A stretch of 64,000 bases of DNA from Methanobacterium_B sp963703015 (GCA_963703015.1 OY969779.1:1-64000); one strand, 5' to 3'; positions 9,299-19,408 are shown, counted from the first letter of the stretch. Notes: generated by a model from the letters alone, not told the origin. Made by a program: numbers and translations.

Positions 9299-9584
9299 AA
9301 AAAATTACCCCTTTTCATAATTCTTCATTATATATGTAAAAACATTTTAGCATACATTCAAAGATTTTAAACAAAAGTTTTTTTTTATACTGAATTATTT
9401 GGTTGAAATAATATTTATATTAGTGTTCAATACTGTCTCTTAATCCCCATGATATTGAATTATAAGTTGTAGAGTAGTTATGATGTGCAGTTCTACTTGG
9501 ATAAATAAATTTGGGGTTTGAATTATTTATGGTAGTATGTACAAAAAAGTAGTGAAGTGATGTATTTATAATGGATTTAGTTTA

Positions 9585-10067
9585 ATGGGGGATGTGTGTT
9601 TGGATTGTCCATACTGTAAAAAACTTGAGAAGTACGATTTTGGCGATTTCATAATGGAAAATGGGCACTGGATAGTTTTTCTTGCTCCGCAGCAGAGTAA
9701 CATTGGAACATGTGTTGTGGCCTTAAACAGGCATGAGTCTGATCTTTCAGGACTCACAATGGAGGAATGGCTTGAATTTGGAGAGCTGGTTCGGGATATG
9801 GAAGAAACTCTGAAGAAATGTTTTGATGTCACCATGTTCAACTGGGGCTCACTCATGAATGCATCCTACCTTGAACAACCACCAGATCCACATGTACACT
9901 GGCACCTAATTCCAAGGTACGATCACACCGTGGAATTTGAGGGACTCACATTCGAGGATCCCTACTTTGGAACCATGAAACCCAGACCATTTAGAGGACT
10001 GTCAGACGATGTAAGAATGAAAATAATCAACACCATCAAGGCCAATCATCAAACTAATAAAAAGTAG
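9585..10067 (+). CDS. HIT-family hydrolase
   Basis: A 160-residue histidine triad protein. The triad HVHWHLIP has His103, His105 and His107; this family hydrolyses or transfers nucleotidyl groups through a central histidine. Near the N terminus CLDCPYC may bind zinc, as in several HIT proteins. The family's usual N-terminal helix-strand core with NRHESDLSGL is also present. The first in-frame ATG is used; an upstream ATG at 9570 runs into a stop. Its nucleotide substrate cannot be predicted. Confidence 0.88.
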   Translation: MGDVCLDCPYCKKLEKYDFGDFIMENGHWIVFLAPQQSNIGTCVVALNRHESDLSGLTMEEWLEFGELVRDMEETLKKCFDVTMFNWGSLMNASYLEQPPDPHVHWHLIPRYDHTVEFEGLTFEDPYFGTMKPRPFRGLSDDVRMKIINTIKANHQTNKK

Positions 10068-10144
10068 GGAGTATCCCAAGGAATAGAAAGCTATATAAAT
10101 TTATATACCTAATTCAGTCCATACATTAGAGAATAGGTGAAAAA

Positions 10145-10585
10145 ATGATGGACTGGTTATGGAATTTGAGTTTTAAAAAAGCATTTCTTATCTATATAAT
10201 AATTGATCTAATATGTTTAGGGCCTTTAGGAATGTGTGTGCCATTCTTTTCAATAATATTAGGATTTCCAGTGGGATGGTACGTTGCAAAAAGACTGTAC
10301 AATCCAGATTTAAATGTTAAACTTCTTTTAAAAAGAATATTTAAATATGCCCTAATATCTTCAGGATTTACATTTGTAATAATGATAATTGCATGGGGCA
10401 GATTAATTCCAATGCTGTGGGGTCCTACAGCCAAGGTTGCACACTTTGGCCTTCCCATGATACTCTATGATCCTGTGGCAAGTTTTATTGGCTGGATAAT
10501 TCTGATGATATTCATATCACCATTTTTACAGATCCTAACCACTGTGTTTGCTGCAAACTTAACTGTGATCCGCTCAGACAACTAA
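10145..10585 (+). CDS. Four-helix membrane protein of unknown function
   Basis: A 146-residue protein with about four membrane helices and no long soluble part. AGGTGA lies five bases before the ATG, at the end of a leader with a TATA-like TATATAAATTTATATA region. The last 28 codons have a degraded copy about 1.1 kb downstream (11601-11684), so a second copy once existed on the other side of the TSUP gene. No family recognised. Confidence 0.65.
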   Translation: MMDWLWNLSFKKAFLIYIIIDLICLGPLGMCVPFFSIILGFPVGWYVAKRLYNPDLNVKLLLKRIFKYALISSGFTFVIMIIAWGRLIPMLWGPTAKVAHFGLPMILYDPVASFIGWIILMIFISPFLQILTTVFAANLTVIRSDN

Positions 10586-10682
10586 AAAAAATAAAGCATA
10601 AATTTCAAGGTTAATTAAAAGGAACCATGAAAGTACCCAAATTTAGCGATTCATCTGCCAAATAGGATATTTTTACTTTCCT

Positions 10683-11498
10683 TTAGGTGGTTTGTTTTTT
10701 TTCTTTTTCTGTAAATAGTTTAATAGATGTGAATATTAACAGCGCACCTAATATCAATTTTAATAGTTCTGATGGTGCGTATATAACTAAAAATGCACCG
10801 ATTGAAGCACCTATTATTGAAGCTATTCCCATTGGAACGACCAGTGATGTGATTTCAGATTTTACAGCGTACATTTTATTTCGAGTATGCCTAGTAATTC
10901 CAACGATCATGGTGGGAATACTGATGAGTAAGCTCATTGTACCTGCCAATTTAACATCAATACCAAACACTAAAATCAATATTGGGATTATAACTTCTCC
11001 ACCAGCAACACCTAAAAGACTACTAATAACTCCAATTAGCACTCCTAAAAGTACAGCTACAACCATTTCAATATAAAAACTACTAAAAACTATTCCTGCT
11101 GAACCAAAACTGATAAAACTTTCAGTAATAAGTAACAAACCCATTATAACTAATAAAATTAACAATATCTTTTTAAAAAGAGCATCAGATATCCTATGTG
11201 ATATTCCAATTCCATAATATGCTCCAACAGTTGATCCAATTATAATAGTAATCATTAACGATATTTGAGGATAAATCATAAACATATCAAAATTATTTAA
11301 TCTAAAATAACTAGCAGAAATAACTGTAATTAAACTAATTAACATATTCAATGCTACAGCCTTTTTGGCAGGTTTACTAAAGGTTTTTAACAAAAAAGGT
11401 AATCTAAACTCTGCCCCTCCTAAACCTATTAAACCACCAACAACACCAATGGGTGCACCAATAACAGCTGCCAATAATGAATTTTTTTTATCAAACAA
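10683..11498 (-). CDS. TSUP (TauE/SafE) family transporter
   Basis: A membrane protein with about eight helices in two repeats, each opening with a Gly-rich motif: IGAPIGVVGGLIGLGGAEF near the N terminus and GVISSLLGVAGGEVIIP in the second half. This is the mark of the TSUP family, which moves sulfite, sulfonates or other small organosulfur anions. I prefer the TTG at 11498 (MFDKKNS) to the longest frame from 11561, because the latter would start inside a TATA-like TTTATAAAG stretch. Substrate is not evident. Confidence 0.82.
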   Translation of the reverse strand: MFDKKNSLLAAVIGAPIGVVGGLIGLGGAEFRLPFLLKTFSKPAKKAVALNMLISLITVISASYFRLNNFDMFMIYPQISLMITIIIGSTVGAYYGIGISHRISDALFKKILLILLVIMGLLLITESFISFGSAGIVFSSFYIEMVVAVLLGVLIGVISSLLGVAGGEVIIPILILVFGIDVKLAGTMSLLISIPTMIVGITRHTRNKMYAVKSEITSLVVPMGIASIIGASIGAFLVIYAPSELLKLILGALLIFTSIKLFTEKEKKQTT

Positions 11499-11600
11499 AC
11501 CATACACGCTCCAATATTTCAGTAATAAATTATAATTTAAAAGTAATCCTTTATAAATCAAACCAAAAAAAGTGCATGACCTGAAAATATTTTCATGCCG

Positions 11601-11684
11601 TTCTCATGATTTCATATCCCATTTTTACAGATCTTAACTATGATATTTGTAACGAACTTTATTGTGAAACTCTCTGACAATTAA
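11601..11684 (+). pseudogene. Degraded copy of the tail of the gene at 10145-10585
   Basis: These 84 bases align with 10500-10585, the last 28 codons and stop codon of the four-helix membrane protein. In the correct frame the fragment reads PFLQILTMIF, then SDN and a stop, against PFLQILTTVF and SDN. Two single-base deletions (near 11610 and 11618) break the frame, and nothing upstream matches. It is the remnant of a duplicated gene. Confidence 0.75.
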
Positions 11685-11744
11685 AGGAACAAACCGTCAT
11701 ATAAGGCGAAATTAAGCATTGAATTCGTTAAACATGTTATTTAA

Positions 11745-11786
11745 TATTAAAATATAACATATTGTTAATTAATAACAGAATGTTAT
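11745..11786. promoter_or_regulatory. Cluster of TGTTAT/ATAACA inverted motifs
   Basis: Within 42 bases occur TGTTAT (11745), ATAACA (11754), TGTTA (11763), ATAACA (11772) and TGTTAT (11781), evenly spaced by nine bases. This looks like a stack of half-sites for a DNA-binding protein. It lies about 200 bases upstream of the gene at 11982. Chance in AT-rich sequence cannot be excluded. Confidence 0.35.
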
Positions 11787-11840
11787 AAATTTCATTTTTT
11801 TCATGAAATCTACAGAATATCAGGGGAGAGTAAATAAAAA

Positions 11841-11918
11841 TGGGATATTACTGTTAAGGATGTTGAAGAAAAGGTAATTATTGGCAATTTTTTTAAAGAG
11901 TATGGTGGAAGAACATAA
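11841..11918 (+). pseudogene. Possible protein C-terminal remnant
   Basis: A 25-codon open stretch without start codon, after an in-frame TAA, reads WDITVKDVEEKVIIGNFF and onward to GGRT before its stop. Composition is protein-like, unlike the surrounding AT-rich spacer, and it sits next to another remnant. I cannot identify the parent protein. Confidence 0.3.
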
Positions 11919-11981
11919 AATAAAAAAAATATCTTAAAAGAAATATAATTAATTAAAAATCATTAATATAGAGATATAATC

Positions 11982-12290
11982 ATGCCAGTGCCATTACCAA
12001 ATAGTAGTCCGGAATTTGCAAATTACGATATGACAGTTTATCTTGCATATTTTGTATTGTTAATTTTAGCATTTGGATTGTTCTGGTTTATCTGGAAACC
12101 CAAAAATGTTGGAATGAAAAAGGCTGAAGAATTTAATTATAGAATAACAAATAATGAAGTAACAAATTGTTTAGAATGTGAATGTTGTGATATGAAATCT
12201 TTAGATGGATTTGAAGATAATTGCAAATTTTTCAAGATAAAAATCGATGCACATCATGTTTGTGATCTTTTAAAAAAAAAGATGGAATAA
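11982..12290 (+). CDS. Small membrane protein with Cys/His C-terminal motif
   Basis: A 102-residue protein with one membrane helix (about residues 18-40) and a soluble C-terminal part carrying C-x2-C-x-CC, CKFF and HHVCDLL. This pattern and spacing match the C-terminal part of the 129-residue protein at 3178-3567, so both belong to one small family. It may bind a metal on the cytoplasmic face. Upstream lie two gene remnants and the TGTTAT motif cluster. No named family recognised. Confidence 0.65.
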   Translation: MPVPLPNSSPEFANYDMTVYLAYFVLLILAFGLFWFIWKPKNVGMKKAEEFNYRITNNEVTNCLECECCDMKSLDGFEDNCKFFKIKIDAHHVCDLLKKKME

Positions 12291-12582
12291 TAATATAAGT
12301 AAGTGTTTTATCTGATAAAAAACTGAAATCCTATTCAAAAAAATATTTTAGTTAATGCTTCATTGTTTTGGTTATTTAGGATGCCAACAAATTCAAATTT
12401 TACAAATCAAATAGGTTAATAATTGTATATAACTTTTTAACTTCGATAAACTCATAATTCATTTCATATTGTTTTTCTTATGGCCATTGTATCATACGAA
12501 AATGAATATTCCTTTTTTCCAGATTCCTAAGCTTTATTATTTGGAGGAATAATATATTGTTATTGAATTATCAGGAGATCCT

Positions 12583-13242
12583 ATGGAAAATAGCCACAAA
12601 TGGATAATATACGGCGGATAATCTTTATTATTGTCATTATTTGTGTATGCTATTTCATTATCTGATCAAACATTATCAATCTCATACATTTTCTTTTTAG
12701 TTATTGCAGGAAGTAGTACATGGCTAATTATGACTGGCCTGTTCCTGAATCTGAAATATTATAATTACATGATTTATTTAATTTTAACTGTAATTATTCT
12801 GGTTGGTGTGATCACATTAATTCTAAATCAAACTATTTCGCCAGAATATCATGGAAGTAAGATATATTCATACCTCATCATGATAATTTTCAGTTTAACA
12901 ACTATCTATGAAACTTATGGGATAATTAGGTGGATGGATCTCTATCAACAGGTTACAAAATCCTTTGAAAAAGATCTTATAATAAACCCAATGGATATTA
13001 AAGCTTTAAATAATAAAGGCGCTGCCCTTGCAGATCATAATTTTAATCAGGAAGCACTCAAATGCTTTGATAAAATATTAGAAATTGATTCAAAAGATGC
13101 TGCAGCATGGTACAACAGGGGAGTAATGCTTGATAAACTTAGAGAACATCAAGAATCAATAAAATGTTATGATAAAGCATTGAAATTAGATCCTAAATTT
13201 GAAACTGTCAAAACAGCTGGAAAAACCATTTTAGAAAGTTAA
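12583..13242 (+). CDS. Membrane protein with C-terminal TPR repeats, in-frame stop near its start
   Basis: Four membrane helices (up to residue about 105 of the open part) are followed by two tetratricopeptide repeats with typical spacing: ALNNKGAALADHNFNQEALKC and AAWYNRGVMLDKLREHQESIK. Such repeats bind partner proteins. The natural start appears to be the ATG at 12583, six bases after GGAG, giving MENSHKWIIYGG. Codon 13 is then TAA (12619-12621), after which the same frame stays open to 13242. Translation could restart at the TTG at 12631, which lacks a ribosome binding site. The gene may be inactive, or the stop may be a sequencing error. Confidence 0.65.
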
Positions 13243-13295
13243 GAACATTAATTAATTAGTTTTAGATCTAAAAAAAAATTAAGAAAGTTTATTTA

Positions 13296-13886
13296 TTATT
13301 TACGTTTACTCATGGTTTTAGCAAACAATACCCCAATAAAACCAACACCCAATATTACTGCAAGCAGCCAATCCAGAGAGCTAAGGGCATGAATATAATA
13401 GGCGTAGAATATGGTTATAACACAAAATGGATTTAAAACCAGCCAGGTGGTTAGAAATCCTGGATTATATCCTGGTTTTTTTATCTGGAAAATTATGGTA
13501 TGTTGTATGCCGTTTATTAGTAATTGGAAGAATATTAGTCCCATACCAACCCATGGTATAAAATTAACAAGTAAAGCACCCAAAAAAGCCCATATCCATA
13601 TGGACATATTAACAAACAATCCATAGGCAGGGGATAACGGTGATTCCTCTTCAGGTGGATCCTTGCTCAGTATGGTGTCATAATTGGCAAATTTTTCAAA
13701 TCGAGTGGGAGAAAGAATGTACTCCTCAGTTTCATGTATCATTATAAGTGGTAAATGAATCCAGAATAAAAAAGCCAACCAGAAAAAATTCGGATCTGTA
13801 AATTTAATGCTCACAAAAAGAGTTATTAAAATTGGTCCAAGCAAAGTAGCTAATCTTTGCCATATATCATTTATAGTCTTATACAT
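13296..13886 (-). CDS. HXXEE domain membrane protein
   Basis: A 196-residue protein with about five membrane helices. The motif HETEEYILSP (near residue 50), just after the second helix, fits the HXXEE domain, a family of unknown function with a conserved His-x-x-Glu-Glu. A second His-rich site (NGIQHTIIF) lies in a later helix, so a membrane-embedded metal site is possible. Family call is fairly sure from the motif and layout. Confidence 0.75.
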   Translation of the reverse strand: MYKTINDIWQRLATLLGPILITLFVSIKFTDPNFFWLAFLFWIHLPLIMIHETEEYILSPTRFEKFANYDTILSKDPPEEESPLSPAYGLFVNMSIWIWAFLGALLVNFIPWVGMGLIFFQLLINGIQHTIIFQIKKPGYNPGFLTTWLVLNPFCVITIFYAYYIHALSSLDWLLAVILGVGFIGVLFAKTMSKRK

Positions 13887-14100
13887 GCCGTACCCCCGTA
13901 TTAATATAAATCAATTGGATTTTTAAAACGAGTCGTATAAATAATTATGGTTAGTGATAACAAAATAAATAAAAAAAAATGAAATTTAAATTGATATTAA
14001 TAAGTTTTATAAAAATTTCCAATGAGGATTAAGAAAATTTAAATACAATCTTCTCAAGAGTACATAGTGTTTGGGGTTATTTTAAATAATGGGGTATACT

Positions 14101-17100
14101 ATGGATGAACCAAATAAAAATGATGAAAATCGTCCAGCATGGCCAATTGATGCTAATTTTCAAGAAATATTTTACCAATCCCCTATAGGAATCTTTTTTT
14201 ATGATAAAAATGGCCGATTAATAAATGCTAACGATTCTGCTTTAAATATCACTAGAATACCCAAGTTGGATGATGTATTGGGTACCAATATCTTTGACAA
14301 TCCAAAAATTGCTTCTAGAAAAGAAGAGTTACATGAAAAAAGCATTATTAAATTTAAAGATTCATTAAATCTTATCAAAATTAAGGAATTAAATATTTAC
14401 AATCCACTCGAACAAAAATTAATCTGCATTGATTGGACTGTTTCTGTTACTGATTCAGGTTATCTTATTCAAATACAAGATATAACTGACAATAAGAAAG
14501 TTGTAGAAATCATTCAAGAAAGTGATGCAACATATCCTGAACTTTTTGAATTATTGGATGAAGCTATACAAGTATGTGAAATTGTTTTTGATGATAATAG
14601 ACATCCTGTTGATAATATTATCCTTGATGTTAATCCGGCCTATGAAAAACAAACAGGATTAAAAAGAGATGAAGTAATTGGAAGAAATATAAAAGATGTT
14701 CTTCCTATTGAGGAGCAAATATGGCTGGATCGTTATGGTGAAGTGGTGCGTGAAGGTAAATCCATGCACTTTGAAGAATACAATGAAGGTATTAACCGTT
14801 GGTTTGATGTTCATGCCACACCCTTAAAGGATAATAAGTTCGCTGCAATATTTATAGATATTACAGAACGAAAAAAAACTGAAGAAGCTCTAAGAGGAAG
14901 TGAAGAACGCCTCAGTTCAGTATTGGATAATATTCGTGATGTTATTGTTCGTTTTAATCTTAAAACTGGAGTTTATGAGTTTGTCAGCCCGTCTGTGGTT
15001 GATTTAATAGGTTATTCACATGATGAATTTATAAATATGGAAGCAGAAACTGCATTTGAAATGATCCATCCAGATGATGTAACTGTTTTACATGAAGCAA
15101 CAGCACGTTCAAGTGAGGTTGGGTATGCAGAGGCAGAATATCGTCAACTTCATAAAAACGGAGAATATATTTGGGTTTCCAATAATATATCTGTCCAAAA
15201 AGACAATTCTGGCAAGCCCATATATAGAATCAGTAGTATTCGAGATATTAATGACCGTAAAAAAACCGAAGAAAGGTTAAAAGAAAGTGAATTAAAGTAT
15301 CGCAATCTCTTTGATAACCTCCCATTAACAACCAATTTAATGAGATATGTTCTTAATGATAAGGCTGAAGTTGTTGATTGGGTTTTTGAAGATATGAACC
15401 ACATGACACAAGAACTTCTTGGTCAAAACAGAGAGGAACTTAAAGGCAAGAGCCTTAAGGAGCTCATGGGTCGAAATCATATTGATTCATTCATTCCAGT
15501 GGTCAATGAGATACGGAGGACAGGAAAAGCTGCAACACAAGAGAGTCATCTTGAAGCGATGGATATGTATCATATAACCACTTTTGCTCCTTTAAACAAT
15601 GAAATATTCTTGACAATCGACCAAGATATCACTGAAAGTAAGAAAGCAGAAAATTCAATAAGAGAAAGTGAAGAGAAATATCGTAAAATAATAGAACTAG
15701 CTAATGAAGGAATTATAATTGTAGACACATGTGGAATGATTACATATACTAACGCAAAGTCATTAGAAATGTTCGGATACACTGTAGAAGAACTTAGTGG
15801 AATAAATGTCATATCTCTTGTAGACAAAGAAGATGTTGAATTTGGTCTGCAAAAAGTTGAAAATAGGAATAAAGGAATCCAAGAATCATATGAAATTAAA
15901 TGTCGCAAAAAGAACGATGAATTATTATGGTGTCTCGTTAGTGCGACTCCCATGTATGACAATAATGGCAAGCATGTTGGTAACATGACAATGTTAACTG
16001 ACATCACTGAACGTAAAAATTTTGAAGACCATACACAAAAACTTTTAGAAAAAGAAAAACAACTTACAGAGGAACTTCAAACTTCAAATGAAGAATTACA
16101 ATTCCTCACTGCAGAACTCTATAAATCCAATGATGAGCTTCAAAAATCTACTAAATTATTATCTACTGTATATGAATTGAATCCTGATGCAATTGTATTA
16201 ACAACACTTTCCGATTCAAAAATTATTGACTGTAATCAGGAATATCTAAATCAAATTGGATATTCAAGGGAAGAAACAATAGGACATACTTCAGAAGAAC
16301 TTAGTTTAATAAGTGAAATAACACGAGAATCTTATATTGATGAAACCCGCGGAAAAGAAAGAGTATCTAATTTTGAAGGAAAGATCCGACAAAAGAGTGG
16401 TCATATTATTGATGTTATGTATTCAACCAGACAGATAACCATCAATAATGAAACTATAATCCTTAACATAGGACAGGATATCACTAAAAGAAAGATTCAA
16501 GAAGAAGAGTTACGTGAAAGTAAAGAAAGACTAGTTCTCGCCCAAAGATTAGGTAATGTTGGTGTTTGGGATTGGAATACAGTGACAAATAAACTCACTT
16601 TTACGCCGGAATTAGAACAACTATATGGATTAAGCCCAGGAACTATTAAAACATATGACGATTGGCGCCAGTTAACTCACCTTGACGATATTGAAAAAAT
16701 TGAAGCCGAAAGAGATCAAAATATTGCGAATCATGAGCCTTTCGATTTAGAATTCCGCATATTACACAAATCAGGTGAGATACGTTGGTTATCAGCAAAA
16801 GGTGGAGCAATCTATAACAATGACGGAGATGTATTACGGGTACTTGGTGTAAATACAGATATTACAGAACGTAAAAATGCAGATAAAAAGATTGTAGAAT
16901 TAGTTGAAGAGCTTAAACAAACCAATAAAGATCATATTGAGAGTGAAGAGCGTTTCCAGGACCTTGCAGATAATATTCCTAATTTAGCGTGGATGGCTGA
17001 TGCTAAAGGATGGATATTTTGGTATAACAAACAATGGTATGAATATACTGGTACTACTTTAGATGAGATGCAGGGTTGGGGTTGGAAGAAACTTCATCAT

Positions 17101-18012
17101 CCTGATTATGTTGATTCTGTAACAGAAGAATGGACAACCAACATCTTAGAAGGAGAACAATATGATAATATTTTCCCTCTAAGAGGAAAGGATGGAAATT
17201 ATAGATGGTTTTTAACTCGTGTTATACCTATCAAAGATGAATATGGTAAAATTCAGCGCTGGTTCGGAACAAACACCGATGTTACAGAACGAAAGGCTAT
17301 TGAAGAAAATCTTGAAAATACTATGGATGAATTGAAACGATCCAATAAAGAATTGGAACAGTTTGCTTATATAACCTCTCACGATCTTAGAGAACCTTTA
17401 CGGATGATAACAAGCTTCTTACAACTACTAGAAAAACGTTATAAAGATCAGTTAGATCAGGATGCAAGTGACTTTATTGGATTTGCAGTTGATGGAGCTA
17501 AAAGATTAGATGCAATGACAAATGATCTATTGAAATATTCTAAAATAACCAATGAAAAAAGAGAAATTGTCCCAGTCGATTTTGAACACGTACTGGAACA
17601 TGCATTAACAAACTTGAAACTTCAAATAGAAGAAAACAATGCAATTATCACCCACGATCCTTTACCAACCATCAACAGTGACGAACAATTGAAGATCCAA
17701 TTATTTCAAAACATAATTGCTAATGCCATTAAATACAAAAGCCAAAAAACTCCAAAAATTCACATATCAGCAATCAGAGAAAAAAACCAATATCTATTCA
17801 GCATCAAAGATAACGGAATTGGAATGTCACCTGAACACTTGGAAGGAATATTCACAATATTTAAGCGACTACACACACATCAAGAATATGAAGGAACAGG
17901 TATTGGACTTGCTATTGCTCAAAAAATTGTACATCAACACGGAGGGCAAATTTGGGCAGAATCCGCACCAGGAAAAGGCACGACATTTTATTTCACCATT
18001 CCAACAAATTAA
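14101..18012 (+). CDS. Soluble histidine kinase with eight PAS domains
   Basis: A sensor kinase of about 1300 residues without membrane helices, so it senses inside the cell. I count eight PAS domains in a row, starting near residues 25, 150, 275, 400, 530, 690, 815 and 955, with a coiled coil between the fifth and sixth. The kinase core follows: phosphoacceptor His in ITSHDLREPLRMI (about residue 1094), N-box NAIKY, DNGIGM and GTGIGLAIAQK. This HisKA type is close to phytochrome-like kinases. ATG 14101 is preferred over 14089 because GGGGT lies five bases before it. No receiver partner is adjacent. A degraded copy of its ATPase domain lies at 36487-36971. Confidence 0.9.
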   Translation: MDEPNKNDENRPAWPIDANFQEIFYQSPIGIFFYDKNGRLINANDSALNITRIPKLDDVLGTNIFDNPKIASRKEELHEKSIIKFKDSLNLIKIKELNIYNPLEQKLICIDWTVSVTDSGYLIQIQDITDNKKVVEIIQESDATYPELFELLDEAIQVCEIVFDDNRHPVDNIILDVNPAYEKQTGLKRDEVIGRNIKDVLPIEEQIWLDRYGEVVREGKSMHFEEYNEGINRWFDVHATPLKDNKFAAIFIDITERKKTEEALRGSEERLSSVLDNIRDVIVRFNLKTGVYEFVSPSVVDLIGYSHDEFINMEAETAFEMIHPDDVTVLHEATARSSEVGYAEAEYRQLHKNGEYIWVSNNISVQKDNSGKPIYRISSIRDINDRKKTEERLKESELKYRNLFDNLPLTTNLMRYVLNDKAEVVDWVFEDMNHMTQELLGQNREELKGKSLKELMGRNHIDSFIPVVNEIRRTGKAATQESHLEAMDMYHITTFAPLNNEIFLTIDQDITESKKAENSIRESEEKYRKIIELANEGIIIVDTCGMITYTNAKSLEMFGYTVEELSGINVISLVDKEDVEFGLQKVENRNKGIQESYEIKCRKKNDELLWCLVSATPMYDNNGKHVGNMTMLTDITERKNFEDHTQKLLEKEKQLTEELQTSNEELQFLTAELYKSNDELQKSTKLLSTVYELNPDAIVLTTLSDSKIIDCNQEYLNQIGYSREETIGHTSEELSLISEITRESYIDETRGKERVSNFEGKIRQKSGHIIDVMYSTRQITINNETIILNIGQDITKRKIQEEELRESKERLVLAQRLGNVGVWDWNTVTNKLTFTPELEQLYGLSPGTIKTYDDWRQLTHLDDIEKIEAERDQNIANHEPFDLEFRILHKSGEIRWLSAKGGAIYNNDGDVLRVLGVNTDITERKNADKKIVELVEELKQTNKDHIESEERFQDLADNIPNLAWMADAKGWIFWYNKQWYEYTGTTLDEMQGWGWKKLHHPDYVDSVTEEWTTNILEGEQYDNIFPLRGKDGNYRWFLTRVIPIKDEYGKIQRWFGTNTDVTERKAIEENLENTMDELKRSNKELEQFAYITSHDLREPLRMITSFLQLLEKRYKDQLDQDASDFIGFAVDGAKRLDAMTNDLLKYSKITNEKREIVPVDFEHVLEHALTNLKLQIEENNAIITHDPLPTINSDEQLKIQLFQNIIANAIKYKSQKTPKIHISAIREKNQYLFSIKDNGIGMSPEHLEGIFTIFKRLHTHQEYEGTGIGLAIAQKIVHQHGGQIWAESAPGKGTTFYFTIPTN

Positions 18013-18194
18013 TTTTTGTGTAGTAATTATGAGTATTTTATATTTCTAATTATAATCCAAATACTTGAATAAATTAATTTTTAATTCTTTATAATGAATC
18101 AGATACCCGTATTCTCCAAACATATCAGTGCTAACAAAATAAATTAAAATGAATGAAATTAAAAAAAAGTAACTATTTTAAAAAGGTTATATGC

Positions 18195-18602
18195 TCAATC
18201 CAACGATTCAAGCCTCATTCTAAACTCTTTTCTGTGCCGTTTTTCCTCGTCTAGAATATGTTTCAACACACCTACAACCTCTTCATCATTGATTATATTG
18301 ATCTGTTCTGTGTACCTATCGATGCCATGGGTTTCAAGTTGTATCTGACGCTCAAGCTGACTTTTGAGATCCTTACCCCCAAAATCCAGTTCTTTATGTT
18401 CCATTGTGGGTTTTCCACCTCTTTTAGTGATGAGATCTGAAAGCCACCACATGTGCCTCATTTCATCCACTGATATGGCTTCTGTGACACGGCTCGGATC
18501 ACATTCTTCCATAACAAAGGAATTGTAGACGTAGATCATTGTAGCTTCGAGTTCCCTCACAAAATCTTCATTTAAAAATTTGATAATTTCATCGTTGTTC
18601 AA
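18195..18602 (-). CDS. Ferritin-like di-iron protein
   Basis: A 135-residue all-helical protein of the ferritin/rubrerythrin superfamily. Iron-ligand patterns are visible in both helix pairs: Glu in VRELEATMIY and the E-x2-H of VDEMRH in the first half, and QLETHGIDRY and DEEKRHRKEF in the second. It is about the size of a lone ferritin-like domain, without the rubredoxin tail of rubrerythrin. In methanogens such proteins deal with iron storage or oxygen stress. It stands alone. Confidence 0.8.
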   Translation of the reverse strand: MNNDEIIKFLNEDFVRELEATMIYVYNSFVMEECDPSRVTEAISVDEMRHMWWLSDLITKRGGKPTMEHKELDFGGKDLKSQLERQIQLETHGIDRYTEQINIINDEEVVGVLKHILDEEKRHRKEFRMRLESLD

Positions 18603-18766
18603 AATTATACACCCCAGAACAATGGTTTTTTTTTATTGAAAGTTATGTTAATATATGTCGTCCAGATATGATAATTGTTCTGATAGGGATTTTAAGGCAG
18701 GAATCTGGACATAAAAAAAATGATAATGCTAATACTTTAATTTCGGAGTTTAATCATATTCAATGC

Positions 18767-19177
18767 TTATATCTTGATTTTATCACGTTTTCTGTAGGCC
18801 ATTCCCTGGAATATGGCTATTAACTCCCCATTATCATCCGTGACATTTACTGTATAGGTTCCGAGTTTAGGATTGATTGAAACTTCTGTGGCTGTAGCTG
18901 TGAGTGTTCCACCTTTAAAGGCTGCTTTCATGAAGGATATATTCACATTTATGGCCACTGTAACTACTCCATGACTGTTGGATGCAACTGCAAATGTAAA
19001 ATCTGCAAGTGTGAATATGGCCCCACCATGCACAGTATTGATACCGTTTAAGTGTTCCTCTTCGATCTTCATCTTTGAAACTGCAAAGCCCTCATTTACC
19101 TCTAAAAGTTCAATTCCAATGTAAGCTGCAAGTTTATCATTTTTAAAGAATTGTTTGATCTTCTCTGGTTCCAACAT
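18767..19177 (-). CDS. PaaI-family thioesterase
   Basis: A 136-residue hotdog-fold protein. The family motif is VHGGAIFTLADFTFA, with His50, Gly51 and Gly52 and the catalytic acid Asp59. These enzymes hydrolyse acyl-CoA thioesters, often aromatic or short-chain. Length is normal for the family. Its natural substrate here is unknown. A spacer of about 160 bases separates it from the ferritin-like gene downstream. Confidence 0.85.
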   Translation of the reverse strand: MLEPEKIKQFFKNDKLAAYIGIELLEVNEGFAVSKMKIEEEHLNGINTVHGGAIFTLADFTFAVASNSHGVVTVAINVNISFMKAAFKGGTLTATATEVSINPKLGTYTVNVTDDNGELIAIFQGMAYRKRDKIKI

Positions 19178-19408
19178 ATTAATAACACCTTAATTTAAAA
19201 TCGCATCATACATATCCCACATAATAATTGTTAATCTCCGGATTAAAATATGGTTTCAAGGTTTAATATGTTTTTTTATGGTTTCAGATGGAGTTTAAAT
19301 TGTTGGATTTGTGTATCTCTGAATAAATATTACTCCTTTCTTTAGAACCCTTTATTATATAAATGATCTGGATATAAATTATCAATAAACACTTGTGGTT
19401 TGTTGAAA

